Origin: Lunularia cruciata | Lineage: Eukaryota; Streptophyta; Marchantiopsida; Lunulariales; Lunulariaceae | Reading direction: 5' to 3' | Assembly (NCBI GenBank): GCA_948567375.1 | Contig: OX419762.1 | Coordinates: 44,546,322 to 44,610,321, forward strand | DNA length: 64,000 nucleotides | Shown here: in pieces, positions 34,415 to 46,235 of the stretch | Numbering within the stretch: the first letter of the stretch is position 1 | Layout of the letters: each line of letters begins with the position of its first letter | The notes under the pieces: model-generated | What the model saw: the letters and a program-made list of their open reading frames with translations, nothing else | Told to the model about the DNA's origin: nothing | The model's database searches: none | Made by a program: the position numbers and the translations under genes

Positions 34415-35074
34415 AAGTGTTTTAGTCCAAGAGAGTGGATCACCTCTCTTGAAAGAGCATGAACTACTTAAATCGAGTAATTTGAGGTGGAGAACATAGA
34501 GTAATTGCTAGACTTGGGAAGAGCTCTAGAGAGCGGATGGGATGGATGTATCGGGAGGACAATTTCCCACACCTAGCTTTCCATTCTTGAATCCATTCCA
34601 TATCAAGGTTATGTATATCCAGCGTGAGCAAATGAGGGTATCACTAATTTATCACTTTGGAAAAAAATTCATGGACAAAGTGATGAACTTACCAAACCTG
34701 GTGATTCTACCTATGGTGGTATACGACAAAGAGCGGAAGTTGAAAAATCTACATTATATTATGATGTTATGGATGTGAATGTCCCAAATCCTCTCCTTTT
34801 CAACACTCAAATAGAAATTTGTTATGTAGTGAAACCAAAAGTGATGTTTAGAGATTTTGTGGTTAGAAATTTCAGTGAGGAGTATTATCAATGAGTGATA
34901 GCTTCTGAGGTCCCAATGGTAGTCTTGATAGTTCATGCGCCTTCCAGAGTGATCATATTAATTCTCTATTGAAGTAGTGAATAGCAATTGAGTGTTACAA
35001 GAACCATGTATCCGCAATTGCAAGAGCTAGTGCAAAGAATGTAGGGGATGTTGAACAAATTTTGAGAGATTAAG

Positions 35075-35845
35075 ATGACCATGGAGACATTACAAAGTCA
35101 AGTGCAAATCCTTAAGAATGATCAAGCAATACAAGAAGAAAAGACGTCTCAAAACCCAATACTTGCAAATGAAGTACTTGGAGAGGCACTCGTGCCTGCA
35201 AACCCGGTCAATAATGAAACCACTTTGCTACTCTGGATGAAGAAGACCTGCAACATCGAGCCTTACAAGGGGCAGCGTATGATGGGAGTAGTGGAAAATT
35301 GGATCCCAAGAATGAATTGATATTTCCAATTGTTCTCAATAGAGACCATTGAGCATGTTGCAGGCGTGTTTGCATGTGGATACTTGACCAATAAAGCCCT
35401 CAGATGGTATGATACTTGGGAAAAATCCATGTTGGTAGAGAGAAGGGAGATCATGTGGATAGCAATGCAAGAAGGATTGCTGAAAAATTTCCAATTGGTG
35501 GATTTTGTGCAGACGACCCAAATCCAACTAGTGGGATTGAGACAAAAGAATAGAGTACAAGCATACAAGAGTAATGTGGAGGCATTTTTGGATCTACAAG
35601 TCACAGTAACCAACATGAGTCTAGCAAAGGCTCTCAACAATTTCAAACAAGGGTTGAAGGAGTGGATTTGCCAAGAAGTCATGGCACAAAATCCTTGCAT
35701 GGTATTTGAAGCTATTGTTTGTGCACAAAGAATAGCAAGAGCATTAGGTGGAGGTGAAGGAGTAGTTCCATCTCAACATTATCAGGTAGAAATGCCACAC
35801 ATGGGTAGACTAGTACCAATAGAATTGGGCAACCTTTGGTTTTGA
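35075..35845 (+). pseudogene. Gag of gypsy element 1
   Basis: One reading frame of about 257 codons is interrupted by a single in-frame TGA at 35318. The part after the stop carries the Retrotrans_gag pattern: FACGYLTNKALRWYDTW, then NRVQAYKSNVEAF and MSLAKALNNFKQGLKEWI. The N-terminal part is Gln/Glu-rich and probably coiled (METLQSQVQILKNDQAIQ). Gag packages element RNA into virus-like particles. The frame ends at 35845, and a Cys-rich stretch follows in another frame. Confidence 0.8.
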
Positions 35846-35934
35846 GACCAAGGAGCATGACAACTTCAAGGAGAGCGTGGACGGGTAGAAGAACAAAGAG
35901 GTGAAGTCCCACAAGGAGAAGGAACTTGAGGAGA

Positions 35935-36010
35935 ACAATGCCATTGTTCCAATTGTGGCTGTATTGGGCACATATCTACAAATTATCATGCTTGTCCCCC
36001 TAGAAGCCCT
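35935..36010 (+). pseudogene. Degenerate zinc-knuckle stretch of gypsy element 1
   Basis: CHCSNCGCIGHISTNYHACP keeps the CxxC and His spacing of a CCHC knuckle, but the last Cys is displaced. It fits the nucleic-acid-binding end of gag. Confidence 0.5.
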
Positions 36011-36135
36011 CAGCCTTCATACAGGCAATCTTTGAACAACATGGAAAGATGCACTAAAGAAGAGGAGGTGGACATCACTTTGGGAAACAAAGATCACCAA
36101 TAAATGTACATCGTAGCCTTACTGGCTCAATAAGG

Positions 36136-36590
36136 ATGCAAAGTAGCGAAGGAAGGAAGAAGAAGAGTGCGCAAAGGTCCCAAAAGGTAACCTCACAATT
36201 GATTGTCATGAATGGAGTCCTAGAAGGTAATCAAGTGAGAGTATTAATAGATCTGGGAGCAACAAAGAATTTCTTGTCTTGCTTTGTTGCAATAAGATTG
36301 GGAATGGATCTAGAGAGAGATGAGAGCAAAGAAGTAAAGTTACCTAACAAGCAAACAGAGAGGATTGAATCATTACCTAGATAGGTAACATTCTATGTAG
36401 GAGAATATCAAGAAGTAATTGAGTGGCAAATGATACAATTAGCTCGTTATGATGCAATCTTAGGCATGCCATAGATAGAGCATTATAACCCTATGGTAGA
36501 TTGGAAGAAGAAAGTAGTGAGAACCCACCAATGGTTGATCATTGGGGTTAAAAAAAATCACATAGGCAAGAATTGCCTCTCTATGTCATA
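36136..36590 (+). pseudogene. Aspartic protease of gypsy element 1
   Basis: Starting about 36200, VRVLIDLGATKNFLS corresponds to the D-S/T-G-A active-site loop of retropepsins with the second residue changed to Leu. The frame breaks at 36382. YDAILGMP with stops continues at about 36450. Stops and the altered active site argue against activity. Confidence 0.75.
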
Positions 36591-36683
36591 GGGACGGCAA
36601 CTATATATAAGACCAATAGATGTTTCATGGGTCTAATAAGAGAAGTCTAAAGTGCACAACTTGATGGAAAAATTCTTGAGAAA

Positions 36684-37594
36684 TTGAAGGATGTGGTGGA
36701 TGAGTTTCAAAATGTCCTTCTTGATGATCCACCCTCAGGATTATCACAAAAAAGGAGAGTAGATCATAAAATTGAGACACTCCTGGAGAAGACACCTCCT
36801 TGTAAGGCCCCATATCGCCTATCGCCTCATGAGTTGGAGGAGTGTAAGAATCAAATTGAAGAGATGATGCAAAAAAGGTTCATCCAACTTAACATATCAC
36901 CATATGGGGCTCTTGTCTTGTTTGTGAAGAAGAAGGACGGTATAATGCACATGTGCATTGACTATTGGGGTCTCAATTAGCAAACAATGAAGACCAAATA
37001 CCCCTTTCCTTGCATGGATTACTTGTTTGAACAACTCATGGAACAAGATACTTCACCAAATTGGACTTGTAGAGCGGTTACAATCAAATCCAAATTGCAA
37101 AGGAGGATGTGTACAAAATTGCCTTTTGAACCAAGTATGGTTACTTTGAGTATCTTGTGATGCCTTTTGGCCTCACCAATGCACCTACCACTTTCATGAG
37201 TCTAATGAATGACATATTTCATCCATACTTGGATAAGTTTTTTATCATCTTCTTGGAAGACATCTTAGTATATAGTAGCACAATGACAGAACACAAATTA
37301 CATCTACAAGAAGTCCTCCAGATTCTAAGACAAAATTGCGTGTATGCCAAAATCTCAAAGTGTGAGTTTGGCAAGTCTGAAGTAGACTACTTGAGGCATA
37401 GAGTAAGTGCAGAGGGAATTCAAGTCTTGATAGATAAAATAGAGGTCATTCAAAAATGGAGTGCCCCAAAAGATCAGACTCAACTCAAGAGCTTCATGGG
37501 ATTGACGGAATTCTATCGTCAATTTTTCAAGGACTTCTCCAAGGTTACAAACTCTTTAACGACACTACTTGGCAAGGGGAAGAAGTGGACATGA
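36684..37594 (+). pseudogene. Reverse transcriptase of gypsy element 1
   Basis: Ordered RT blocks are PYRLSPHELEECKNQIEEM, GALVLFVKKKDG, a stop-containing SGYNQIQIAKED (about 37075), VMPFGLTNAPTTFM (about 37160) and FLEDILVYSS (about 37250). FLED replaces the catalytic F/Y-x-D-D, so one of the two essential aspartates is a glutamate. Stops occur at 36978 and about 37070. The thumb region (SFMGLTEFYRQF) ends at 37594 with a stop. Confidence 0.85.
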
Positions 37595-38090
37595 AAAACC
37601 GCACAAGAGTTGGGATTTCAAGAATTGAAAGCTGCCTTGCTACATGCACCAATCTTGAAGTGGTATGACCCAAAACGTCCAATCAAGCTGGCTATAGATG
37701 CATCAAGCATAGCAATAGGAGCAATCCTATAACAAGAGTGACATGACGGATGGCATCCAAGTGCATATTTCTCTCAAAAGTTGTTATTGATAGAGTGCAA
37801 CTATCACACCATAGAACAAGAAGAGTTTGCAATTGTCCTTGCAACCAAGCATTGGAAGCACTATCTAGGCGAGAAGGCATTTGTAGTAGAGATAGACCAC
37901 AAACCGCTAGTCTACATGGAGACACAGAAAGATCTATCTCATCACCAAATTTGGTAGGTAGAGTGGCAACAATGCTTCAACATGACAATCATCTATGTGG
38001 AAGGTAAGAAGCAACTTGCAAATGCATTCACCTGCATGCCGATGGCAAAAAATTTGGTGACAAAGGTTAAGATTAGCCTTGAATTTTGGT
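37595..38090 (+). pseudogene. RNase H of gypsy element 1
   Basis: Past the stop the text continues as KLAIDASSIAIGAIL, YFSQKL, NYHTIEQEEFAIVLATKHWK and EIDHKPLVYMETQKD, the usual RNase H order. Several internal stops are present. Confidence 0.75.
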
Positions 38091-38099
38091 GAGAGATTT

Positions 38100-38349
38100 T
38101 GGCTGGTACAAAATCTGATCCATAGATTGTAGGAGCACAATCATCCAAAGGTGTCACCAGCACCCAAGGACTCACCTTTTTGGATGGTAGATTATGGATC
38201 CCAAATATCCCATAATTACGCACCACCATTCTAGTGGAATGTCATGATTTGGCCATTTGTAGATCATGTCGGAGTGGACAAGACCTTGGAAGCCATCCAA
38301 CGCCATTACTATTGGCCCAAGATGAGCAACAATGTGATGGACTATGTAC
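38100..38349 (+). pseudogene. Integrase, N-terminal part, gypsy element 1
   Basis: VGVDKTLEAIQRHYYWPKMS is the H2C2 zinc-finger segment of gypsy integrases. It is cut at about 38349 by an LTR-like insertion and resumes after 39042. Confidence 0.75.
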
Positions 38350-39042
38350 TATAACACCCATTTGTGCATGTGTGTGGTATTATGATATTTAGCTTGGTAT
38401 TACAAGTACTTGAGAGATATTATTTATATAGAGATAAATTATGGTTCTACATTAGTCATGATTAGCTAAAGTGAGTCATAGCTAAGATAGAGGGGACCTT
38501 ACTTTAGAGGAAGTGGAAAAGATGAGCACCACTATTTTGGATTCTAGTGTGTTGACTTGGTATTATTCCTAGGTATTTGGCTTTGAAGAAAGAGTTAAGA
38601 ACTCTTGGACCCGCAAGCCTTTTTGTTTTGGATTCTTCTATAGTCCAAGGATTGCCCATGTGAAGGAATCCTTGACTTAGTGGTTGGGTCAAGATAGAAT
38701 CACATGCTTAGTGGAATATGCTCATGTAGATGGATATTCCTTTATAATTTTTGACTTTACTTGACTTTTAGCCTAGTAACTTGAGTTACTCCAATAATTA
38801 GTAACTTTGGTGTGTAACTATTTCACAAGTATATAAACAAGGGGTGAGGAAGTACTCATCATCCTTTTCATTTGCAACTATCTCTCTCTCATTGAGTTCT
38901 CTAGTGAGCAATGTCTTGAGTCTTGGAGTGTTAGCCTTAGAGGAGTATGATGGAGTTGGGGTTCCTTGCCTTCTTAGTCCATGGTGCGCTATCATAATAG
39001 CCATCAGAGGTTCATCTTGAGTGAGAGATAGGCCAGCTCACA
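38350..39042 (+). repeat. LTR-like insertion (probable solo LTR) in the integrase
   Basis: About 690 bp split the integrase. It starts TATAACACCC, close to the TGTAACACCC beginning of many gypsy LTRs. It has TATATAAAC at 38830 and could end CTCACA at 39042. Flanks are GTAC on the left and GTAT on the right, an imperfect 4-bp duplication. No internal coding sequence is present, which is what LTR-LTR recombination leaves. Boundaries are good to a few bases at best. Confidence 0.55.
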
Positions 39043-39830
39043 GTATAGAGCTACCTACTCTATCAATAGAAGAAAGCTTCTAATTGAGCTTTATAGGGCT
39101 CCTTCAACCTCTCCTCACTCCTACACAACATTGAGAATAGGTGAGTATGGATCTCGTCTGTGAATTACCCAAGACCACCTCAGAGTTTGACTCTATTGTG
39201 GTCTTTGTGGACCGGCTCAGCAAAATGATCCATTCATGCACTACCACCAAGGATATGACCACTCCACAACTAGCTTAATTATACTTAGATTCAGTCTTCT
39301 CTCACCATGGCTTGTCTTGAGTATTCATCACCGATAGAGACACTCAATTCACCAATTTGTTTTGGCAAACACTTTTTGGTTTCTTCAAAACCAAGTTGGC
39401 CATGTCCACAGCTTACCACCTACAAATAGATGGACAAACAAAGTGGGCTAATCGCACTATTGAAGACATATTGCGCAACTTTACCTTAGAAGAGCAAGAG
39501 AGGTAGGACACCCTACTCCCCTTGGTGGAATTTAGTTACAACAATTTGGTGAATGCATCCACCCATGTCACTCCGTTCTTCCTCATGTATGGTGAGCATC
39601 CCCTCACACCTTCTAGCATGATGAAGATCCATCCGGTGGCTACCAAAGTTGATGCAGTCAACCATTTGTTTCTCAAATCCAACAAGGTGTGGAGAGCGCC
39701 AAGCACAAATTGCAGATTATTCAAATCAACAGAAGCAGTATGCCAATGCACACCATAGGCACATGGAGTTCAATGTGAGGGATCATGTGAGGCTGTCTAC
39801 AACCAACCCCACAACACACTTGGCCCTTGT
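39043..39830 (+). pseudogene. Integrase core and C-terminal part, gypsy element 1
   Basis: Core motifs are IVVFVDRLSKMIH, FITDRDTQFTNLFWQ, STAYHLQIDGQTK and ANRTIEDILRNF. The residue after DGQT is Lys where a catalytic Glu is usual. The C-terminal part (VEFSYNNLVNASTHVTPFFL, YGEHPLTPSS) follows in the right order, with frameshifts. No 3' LTR was found after it. Confidence 0.8.
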
Positions 39831-40105
39831 AAGCTTAGACCTTGTTTTATTGGGCCTTTTTCTATTCTTTGTCGAGTCGGTGTTGTGGCCTATCACCTCA
39901 AATTTATCCTATGTCTCCTTTGACCATTCAATTTCCAGATTATTTTCTTTCAAAGTGTAACAACAAGAATTCTACAATTTCAACTTTAATCTACACAGAG
40001 TGACTTTCTTCTTCACTCGTCTTCCAAAGTTCATTTTTCTGATCTTTTTGCTTCTATAAAATTGACATTCTCACTATGCTCATCTCATCTTGAAGCCATT
40101 GGATA

Positions 40106-40593
40106 TGTAAAAGATCAAGACCAAGGAGAAAAATAGGAGAATGGAAGATCAGATTGGAACACTTGAGTTTGGGAAACTCTGAATGCCTAGCATGAGCTCT
40201 GGCTTTGGTATTTATGGGGAACATACAAGGCTCTTGAGAAGCTTCTCAAGAAGCTTCCTTAAGCCGCTTTCTAAGAATGCAAGTCAAGTTCCTCAAGAAG
40301 CTTCTCAAGAAGCTTCCTTTTAGAAACCACCTACTTGGCATGCAAGCTAAGCTGGTTGGAAACTTCTAGAAGCTCCCAACTAAAAGCTACCTACTTAGAG
40401 TGTAAGCTAAGCTAGCTAAGAAGTTTCCCAAGAAACTTCCTTATAGAAGTTGCCACTTGGCATGCATGGTACCTAATACTTGGGAGGATACCAAATAGCT
40501 CCCTAGATATTTTTAGAATATTCTAGGCTAACTTGGCCCATTTGCTACTTTGTTAGCCATAACTAACTTCATCGCTAAAATCTATATTGTTAC
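40106..40593 (-). repeat. 3' LTR of gypsy element 2 (family B)
   Basis: On the minus strand it runs from about GTAACAATATAG to GATCTTTTACA. It is rich in GAAGCTTCTTGAGAAGCTTC palindromic text and has a CATAAATACC TATA-like box. It matches the plus-strand LTR at 42093-42439 over most of that copy's length. This copy is longer (488 against 347 bp), so the other has lost part. Confidence 0.75.
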
Positions 40594-42092
40594 GTATTCC
40601 CCCATTGCTAGTTGGTGATGTCCTTGTTGCCATTGAAGCTTCAATCTCTTGGATGGCCATTTGTGCATTTTGCAGATGAGAAAGAGACTTCCAAGTGGCA
40701 TCATGAAGGGGAAACTCTTTCCAGAGGACTTTGTACTCTATATGTTGTCAACAGTCTTATTGAATATGGCGGCATGCAAGGATTTGATCAACTTCATACT
40801 CTTCATAATCATTGATAAGGACGTGAGGAGGAAGAGGTTGGACATGAGAGGAAATAGAAGATGGATTAGGAACAAAGGGTTTCAACTTGGAAGTATGAAA
40901 GACAAGGTAGATGCACATATTGCAAGGCAAGGCAAGGCAAGTTGATAAGCAACACAAGAAATGATTTGGGTGACATCAAAAGGTCCTATCCAATTAGGAG
41001 AAAATTTATGGACTTGGGTATCAAGTGAGAGGTGTAGGTTACTAGATGAGAGCATGACCTTATCACCAACTTGAAAGGTGAGATCATGACAATGGTGATC
41101 TGCATATTGTTTTTGATTATTTTGAGCAACAAGGAGATAAGATTTGGCTTGTTGGAGGGATTGGCATATGGTGGTCAAGAAGGTGGAAGTATGAGAGACA
41201 TGAGATGGAGGAAGAGCAAGAAGGGAATCTAGAACAAGTGGATCTTGGCCAAAATTGAGGAAAAAAGAGAGAATCCAATACTTGTCATTTTGGAATTATT
41301 GTATGCACACTACACAACTACAAGATATTCATCCCACTTGGTATAGTAAACGTTGACAAAGGCACAAAGCATATCTTCCAATGTGCAATTTGCATGTTCA
41401 ATTTGTCCATCAATTTGAGGATGATAGGCTGTGGACAAAACAAACTTGATGCTGAGTATCTGGAAGAGTGCTTGCCAAAATTTTCCAATGAATTGAGGAA
41501 CATGGTCGGAGATGAGTACACAAGGCATCCCATGATGCTTGAAGACAACATAGAAGTAGATATATGCCAATGTTGGAGCATCCATAGTATCAAAGGTTGG
41601 TACCAAATGGATATGCTTACTAAGCTTATCCACAAACACCACTATTGCTATATGACCTTGCTTTGTTTTGGGCAAAGGTGTAATGAGATCCAAGCTCATG
41701 TGTTCCCATCAAGAAGATGGAATGGGGAGTGGTTGAAGGAGTCCACTCGGTTTCTGGTTCATAGCCTTGTTATGTTGGTAGCTCTCACACAATCAAACAA
41801 ACTCTTGAACATCTTGTGCCATGTTGGGCCACCACCATTGGCATTGGACGGTACCCAAGGTCTTTTCCATGCCCATGTGATTAAAGATTGGTAAGTCATG
41901 GGCTTCTTGGAAGCGCACAAGTCGGAGATCACCCTTGGCTGAAATATATATCCGATCCTCATGGAGTAGAAGGCCTTCCTTGAAAGAGAAGGTGTTGTAC
42001 TCCTTGTTGCATGTTGCAAGGTGACCTTGAACCATCTTAAAGAAGGGATCTTGTTGTAGAGTTGTCTTAAACTTGATTTGGACCTTGGAGTC
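40594..42092 (-). pseudogene. Integrase of gypsy element 2
   Basis: The minus strand holds the H2C2 part (HMGMEKTLGTVQCQWWWP, 41793-42035), the core (MSLDLITPLPKTKQGHIAIV, LISDHVPQF, HPQIDGQIEHANCTLEDML; 41310-41699) and the C-terminal tether (NNQKQYADHHCHDLTFQVGD, 40882-41178). The Asp, Asp and Glu of the catalytic triad are all present. Gag, PR and RT are absent because the sequence stops where the plus-strand LTR of element 3 begins. Confidence 0.8.
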
Positions 42093-42439
42093 TATAACAA
42101 TATGAAGTTAGCAATGAATTTAGTAGCAAATAGGCCAAATTAACCTAGAATATTCTAAAAGTATCTAAGAAGCTTCTTGGTAAGCTTCCTGGCTAGTGTA
42201 GCTTGCACGCCTAGTAAGCAACCTCTAAAAGGAAGATTCTTGAGAAGCTTATTGGTTAACTTGGCTTGCACTTCAAGAAAGCGGCTCAGAGGTTTAGGAA
42301 GCTTCTTGAAAAGCTTCTCAAGAGTCTTGTATGCTCTCTATAAATACCAAAGCCAAAGCTCATGCTAGGCATTTGGTATTTCTCACATTCAAGTGTCCCT
42401 ATGTAACCTTCTATTTTTCTCCTTGTTTGCTCTTTTACA
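42093..42439 (+). repeat. 5' LTR of gypsy element 3 (family B)
   Basis: It starts TATAACAATATG, contains TATAAATACC at about 42340, and ends CTTTTACA. It is homologous to the inverted LTR at 40106-40593. Confidence 0.75.
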
Positions 42440-42440
42440 C

Positions 42441-42452
42441 TAGTATTAGAGC
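42441..42452 (+). other. Degenerate primer-binding site of gypsy element 3
   Basis: TAGTATTAGAGC, two bases after the LTR end, is close to the TGGTATCAGAGC type of PBS. Confidence 0.55.
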
Positions 42453-42699
42453 AGGAACAGGATGGATGAAATTTATGGACCACCAAATCCATTTTCACCA
42501 AACCACTGGGATCTTTGCATGTAAGTATTACTCAAGCATCATTTCACACAATTCATCATCTCATGCTTTGGGTAGGATTTTTTGAACACAATCACCTTGT
42601 CTAAGGAACCCTTGGTTCTTTGTGTTGTAACTTATGGAGAATGATGGACATATTGCATCTATGTGTTAATAAATTAGATAGATTGCAGGTGGTGTGGAA

Positions 42700-44030
42700 G
42701 AGTAGTAACCATGGCAGCAATGCCCAAGGTTATCATTGCTATACAACAACAAATCAAGCATCTTACTTGATTGTTGGATGAACAAGATCATCAACAACAA
42801 GAGCACATAGAGAGAGTACCAATTTGAGGAATAGAAGACCAAATCCAAATTTCAAAACCCAAGGTTTTCAAAGGCAAGAATCTTTTGGATGCAATGGAGA
42901 GTTTTGTGTTTGATTGCAAATGATACTTTAAAGCTACCAATCTTCAAGATGAATAGAAACAAATTCTCTTGGCTTTCAATTAATTAGATGGAAAGCAAAG
43001 CTATGGTGACAATTCCAAGTGGAGCAAGCTGAATGTTAAATGTTTGCACCAATCTTGACATGAGAAAAATTCAAGAGTGAAATAATTGGTTGATTCTTAG
43101 CTATAAATGCCACAAGAGTTGTATGAGATAGGTTGACAAAGTTGAAGTAGGTTGACTTTATAAGAAGTTACACCATGCAATTCTAGAACACCATCACTAT
43201 ATATACTGGAAGGTGAAGCTCTGGATTGATTTGTGAGGGACTTGAAGTCATGAACCAAATTAGAGGTAACTATGCAAGGGCCAAAACACTTGGAAGAAGC
43301 CATGCGGTTGGCTGAACACTTGATTCCTTAGTTGCAACAACTCAATCTTGACCTTGACCTCCATAAAACCTACCAGTACACTACATACGAGTGGAGGAGC
43401 CAACATCAATGGAGATTGATGTCATTCAACAAAGACCACTTTGCACTACAGATGGAGAAAAACTATAATAGAAAAGTAGTCGTTTCTATTGTTGCCAAAT
43501 TAACATTGCATCGCTGAATGTCCACTTAAGAATGGGCAACCTTGACAAGTTACCCAGATGGAGTTTGTGGAGTGGAATGATCAAGGAAATGAGGAATCCC
43601 AATAAGAGATTTTGAGTCACATATTGGGAACTTGATTAGTTCCAACGGGATTGAAGGCTTGACTTATACAAGTTGCTTCACTTGCAAGGTATGATATTTG
43701 ATTGTCATTGTACAGTTTTGGTTGATTTGAAAGTTTAGAGAATTGCTTGTCTGTGCAATTAGCAAAGGAGTTACATATTCCTATCAAGCCTGTAATTGAA
43801 ATTGATGGTGGCGGATGGTAGAAAGGGTTTTACATTTCATACCTTACATCCTTTTACCTTCAAGATTGGGAAATAGTGTTTGGAGTGTATGAGGTTTGTA
43901 GTGGCACCTCTATACTATGATGTCATTCTAGGTCTACCTTGGCTTGAACATCATAAGGTTCAATTTGATTGGAACCGATGATAAATTCAAATACAACACC
44001 AATGTAAGAATTTCCTATTAGGTTGTTTGG
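42700..44030 (+). pseudogene. Gag and protease remnants of gypsy element 3
   Basis: Broken gag text begins near 42760 (Gln-rich, then KPKVFKGKNLLDAMESFVFD, which resembles the start of the gag core). Protease-like text ends with YYDVILGLPWLEHH near 43915. Stops are frequent, and no intact frame exceeds about 60 codons. Confidence 0.6.
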
Positions 44031-44068
44031 CACCTCCGAGTAAGACACCTAAGAATAGTCAATCCCAA

Positions 44069-44248
44069 GATGTGGAATTTGTCATGAAGGTAACCATAGA
44101 GCAAGCTTTGAAAGGAGATGAGTCCAAAGATGGGAAGTTTGTCAAGAAAGTAACCATGGAGGAAGCTTTGAAGAGAGATGAGTCCTTAGATGTGAAGTTT
44201 ATCAACAAAGCAACCATAAAGTAAGCTTTGGAGGAGAATAAGTCTGTT
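44069..44248 (+). repeat. Three in-frame 60-bp tandem repeats between protease and RT
   Basis: Units at 44069, 44129 and 44189 each encode 20 residues of the type DxKFxxKVTxEEALKxDESx. The third unit has a stop where the others have Gln or Glu. The run is charged and probably helical and acts as a linker between the protease and RT parts. Confidence 0.8.
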
Positions 44249-44249
44249 T

Positions 44250-45147
44250 TTGCAATGTAGATCAAGCCGATTGCACAAGGAGAATGTGTGGAGAGTCAAG
44301 AACCTCATCAAGCAATGGTTGATCAATTAGTTCAAGAGTTTTTGGAGGTGTTTCCAAATGATCTGCCAAAGAGATTACCTTTTGATCATGGTATGCCTTT
44401 CAAGATTGAGTTATTGCCAAGGAGTACTCTAGTGCATAGACCAATCTATTGGCTCACCCCAAAGGAGTTGGAGGAGCTACGAACAACACTTATAGGGTTG
44501 TTGGAGCAGAACTTCATATGACATAGGACATCTCCTTGGGAAGCACCGGTACTATTTGTTCCAAAGAAGGATGGAGGACTTTGTTTTTGTATTGATTACC
44601 TTGGGCTCAATAAACAAATAGTGAAAAATGCATATCCCTTGCCACAAATTGATGACTTGCTTGATCAATTGAGTAGAGCATGATACTTCTCCAAGTTGGA
44701 TCTTCATAGTTGCTATTGGCAAATCCCCATTGATAGGAAGAATGTGCAAAAGACTACCTTTCACACAAATATGGGCATCTTGAGTGGAGGGTTCTACCTT
44801 TTGGGCTCACTAATGCTCTAGCAATCTTCATGGATCAAATGCATCAAGTGTTGAATGGATTATTAGATTGGTATGTGATGGTGTTCTTGGATGATATCTT
44901 AATCTATAGCAAGACAGAGGTAGAACATATGAATCACATGCAAGAAGTCTTAAGACAACTACAACAATGGAATTTTACTACAAGAAGTCAAAGTGTGCTT
45001 TTTGGTAGAAACAAATTACCTTCTTGGGTCACAAGATCTCATTGGAGAAAATCAAGATGGAAGAGGAGAAAATCAAGGCCATTACTTATTAATCTAAAAG
45101 ATGCTATAGAAGTATGGGTATTTAATGGATTGGCCAATTTTTATTGA
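44250..45147 (+). pseudogene. Reverse transcriptase of gypsy element 3
   Basis: Blocks in order are [86 protein letters not shown] and VFLDDILIYSK near 44885 (catalytic Asp pair present). Interruptions include a stop at 44519, one at 44682 and a frame change at about 44795. Confidence 0.85.
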
Positions 45148-45660
45148 CAATTCATCCACTATTATGCTCATGTGGCCGCACCATTGACTGATCTCTTGGG
45201 GAAGGACTCAAGCTTTTAGTGGACCACCAAGCACAAAGGAGCATTCTTGAAGCTAAAACATATGGTGTCTCAAGACCTATTCTTCAACCATATGATCTTC
45301 AACTACCTTTTTTGGTTTACTAACTTTGCAATTGGAGCTGTATCCCATTGTCTACATCATGTCACCATATGGTCTACATCCCATTGCCTTTGTATTTTTT
45401 GACTCAATACAACTGAAAGGAATAACTCTTCTCAAGATTGGGAACAACTTGCAATGGTATATGCTACCAAGGTATGGAGGCATTATCTCTTGTGGAAAGA
45501 AGTGATCATGCAAATTGATCACAAACCATTGTTGCAGACATTACACTTGGAACACATGAAGAGTCAATATCATCAATGTGAGCAACAACTACAATTGTTT
45601 GACATTAAACTTGAGTACAAAATTGATCAATTCCATATCATCCTTGATGCACTATCATGA
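45148..45660 (+). pseudogene. RNase H of gypsy element 3
   Basis: The frame from 45454 (EQLAMVYATKVWRHYLLWKE, IDHKPLLQTL) ends in the LDALS segment that closes RNase H in gypsy pol. The preceding half is scattered over two frames. Confidence 0.7.
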
Positions 45661-45789
45661 TGACCTGATTTGAAGTCTCTTCCTCTCATGACAACGGCAA
45701 TTACAATGGTTTTAGTTGACTCCAAAGTCCAAATCAAGTTTATAGTACCAAATAGACCTTCTATTCTATGAGAACTGGATTTACGTTCT

Positions 45790-46235
45790 AGCCAAGGGTG
45801 ATCTCCGACTTGTGCACCTCCAAGAAGCCCATGATTTAAAAATCACTGGTCACATGGGTGTGGACAAGACCTTGGGTACTCTCCAATGCCAATGGTGGTT
45901 GCCCAACATGATATAAGATGTTCAAGAGTTTGTCCAATTGTGTGAATGCTACCAACACAATAAGGCTAACAACCAGAAACTGAGTTGACTCCTTCAACCA
46001 CTCCTCATTCTATCTACTCAATGGGATTATGTGAGCTTGGATCTCATCACATCCTTGTCCAAGACAAAGCAAGGTCTTATAGCAATTGTGGTGTTTGTGG
46101 ATAAGCTTAATAAGCAAATCCATTTAGTAGCAACTATTGATACCATGGATGCTCCAACATTAGCACACATTTACTTCAACACTTTCTTCAAGCATCATGG
46201 GATGCATCACATTGTCACGGGGATTAGTTGGTCTT
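45790..46235 (+). pseudogene. Integrase of gypsy element 3, truncated
   Basis: It shows TGHMGVDKTLGTLQCQWWLP and MSLDLITSLSKTKQGLIAIV, clearly the same family as element 2. It stops after KHHGMHHIVTG at about 46220, before the second catalytic Asp. No 3' LTR was recognised beyond it. Confidence 0.75.

Noticed and set aside
40106-42092. Plus-strand open frames over 40.6-41.9 kb
   Set aside because: They are shadows of the minus-strand integrase, whose catalytic motifs read clearly on the other strand.
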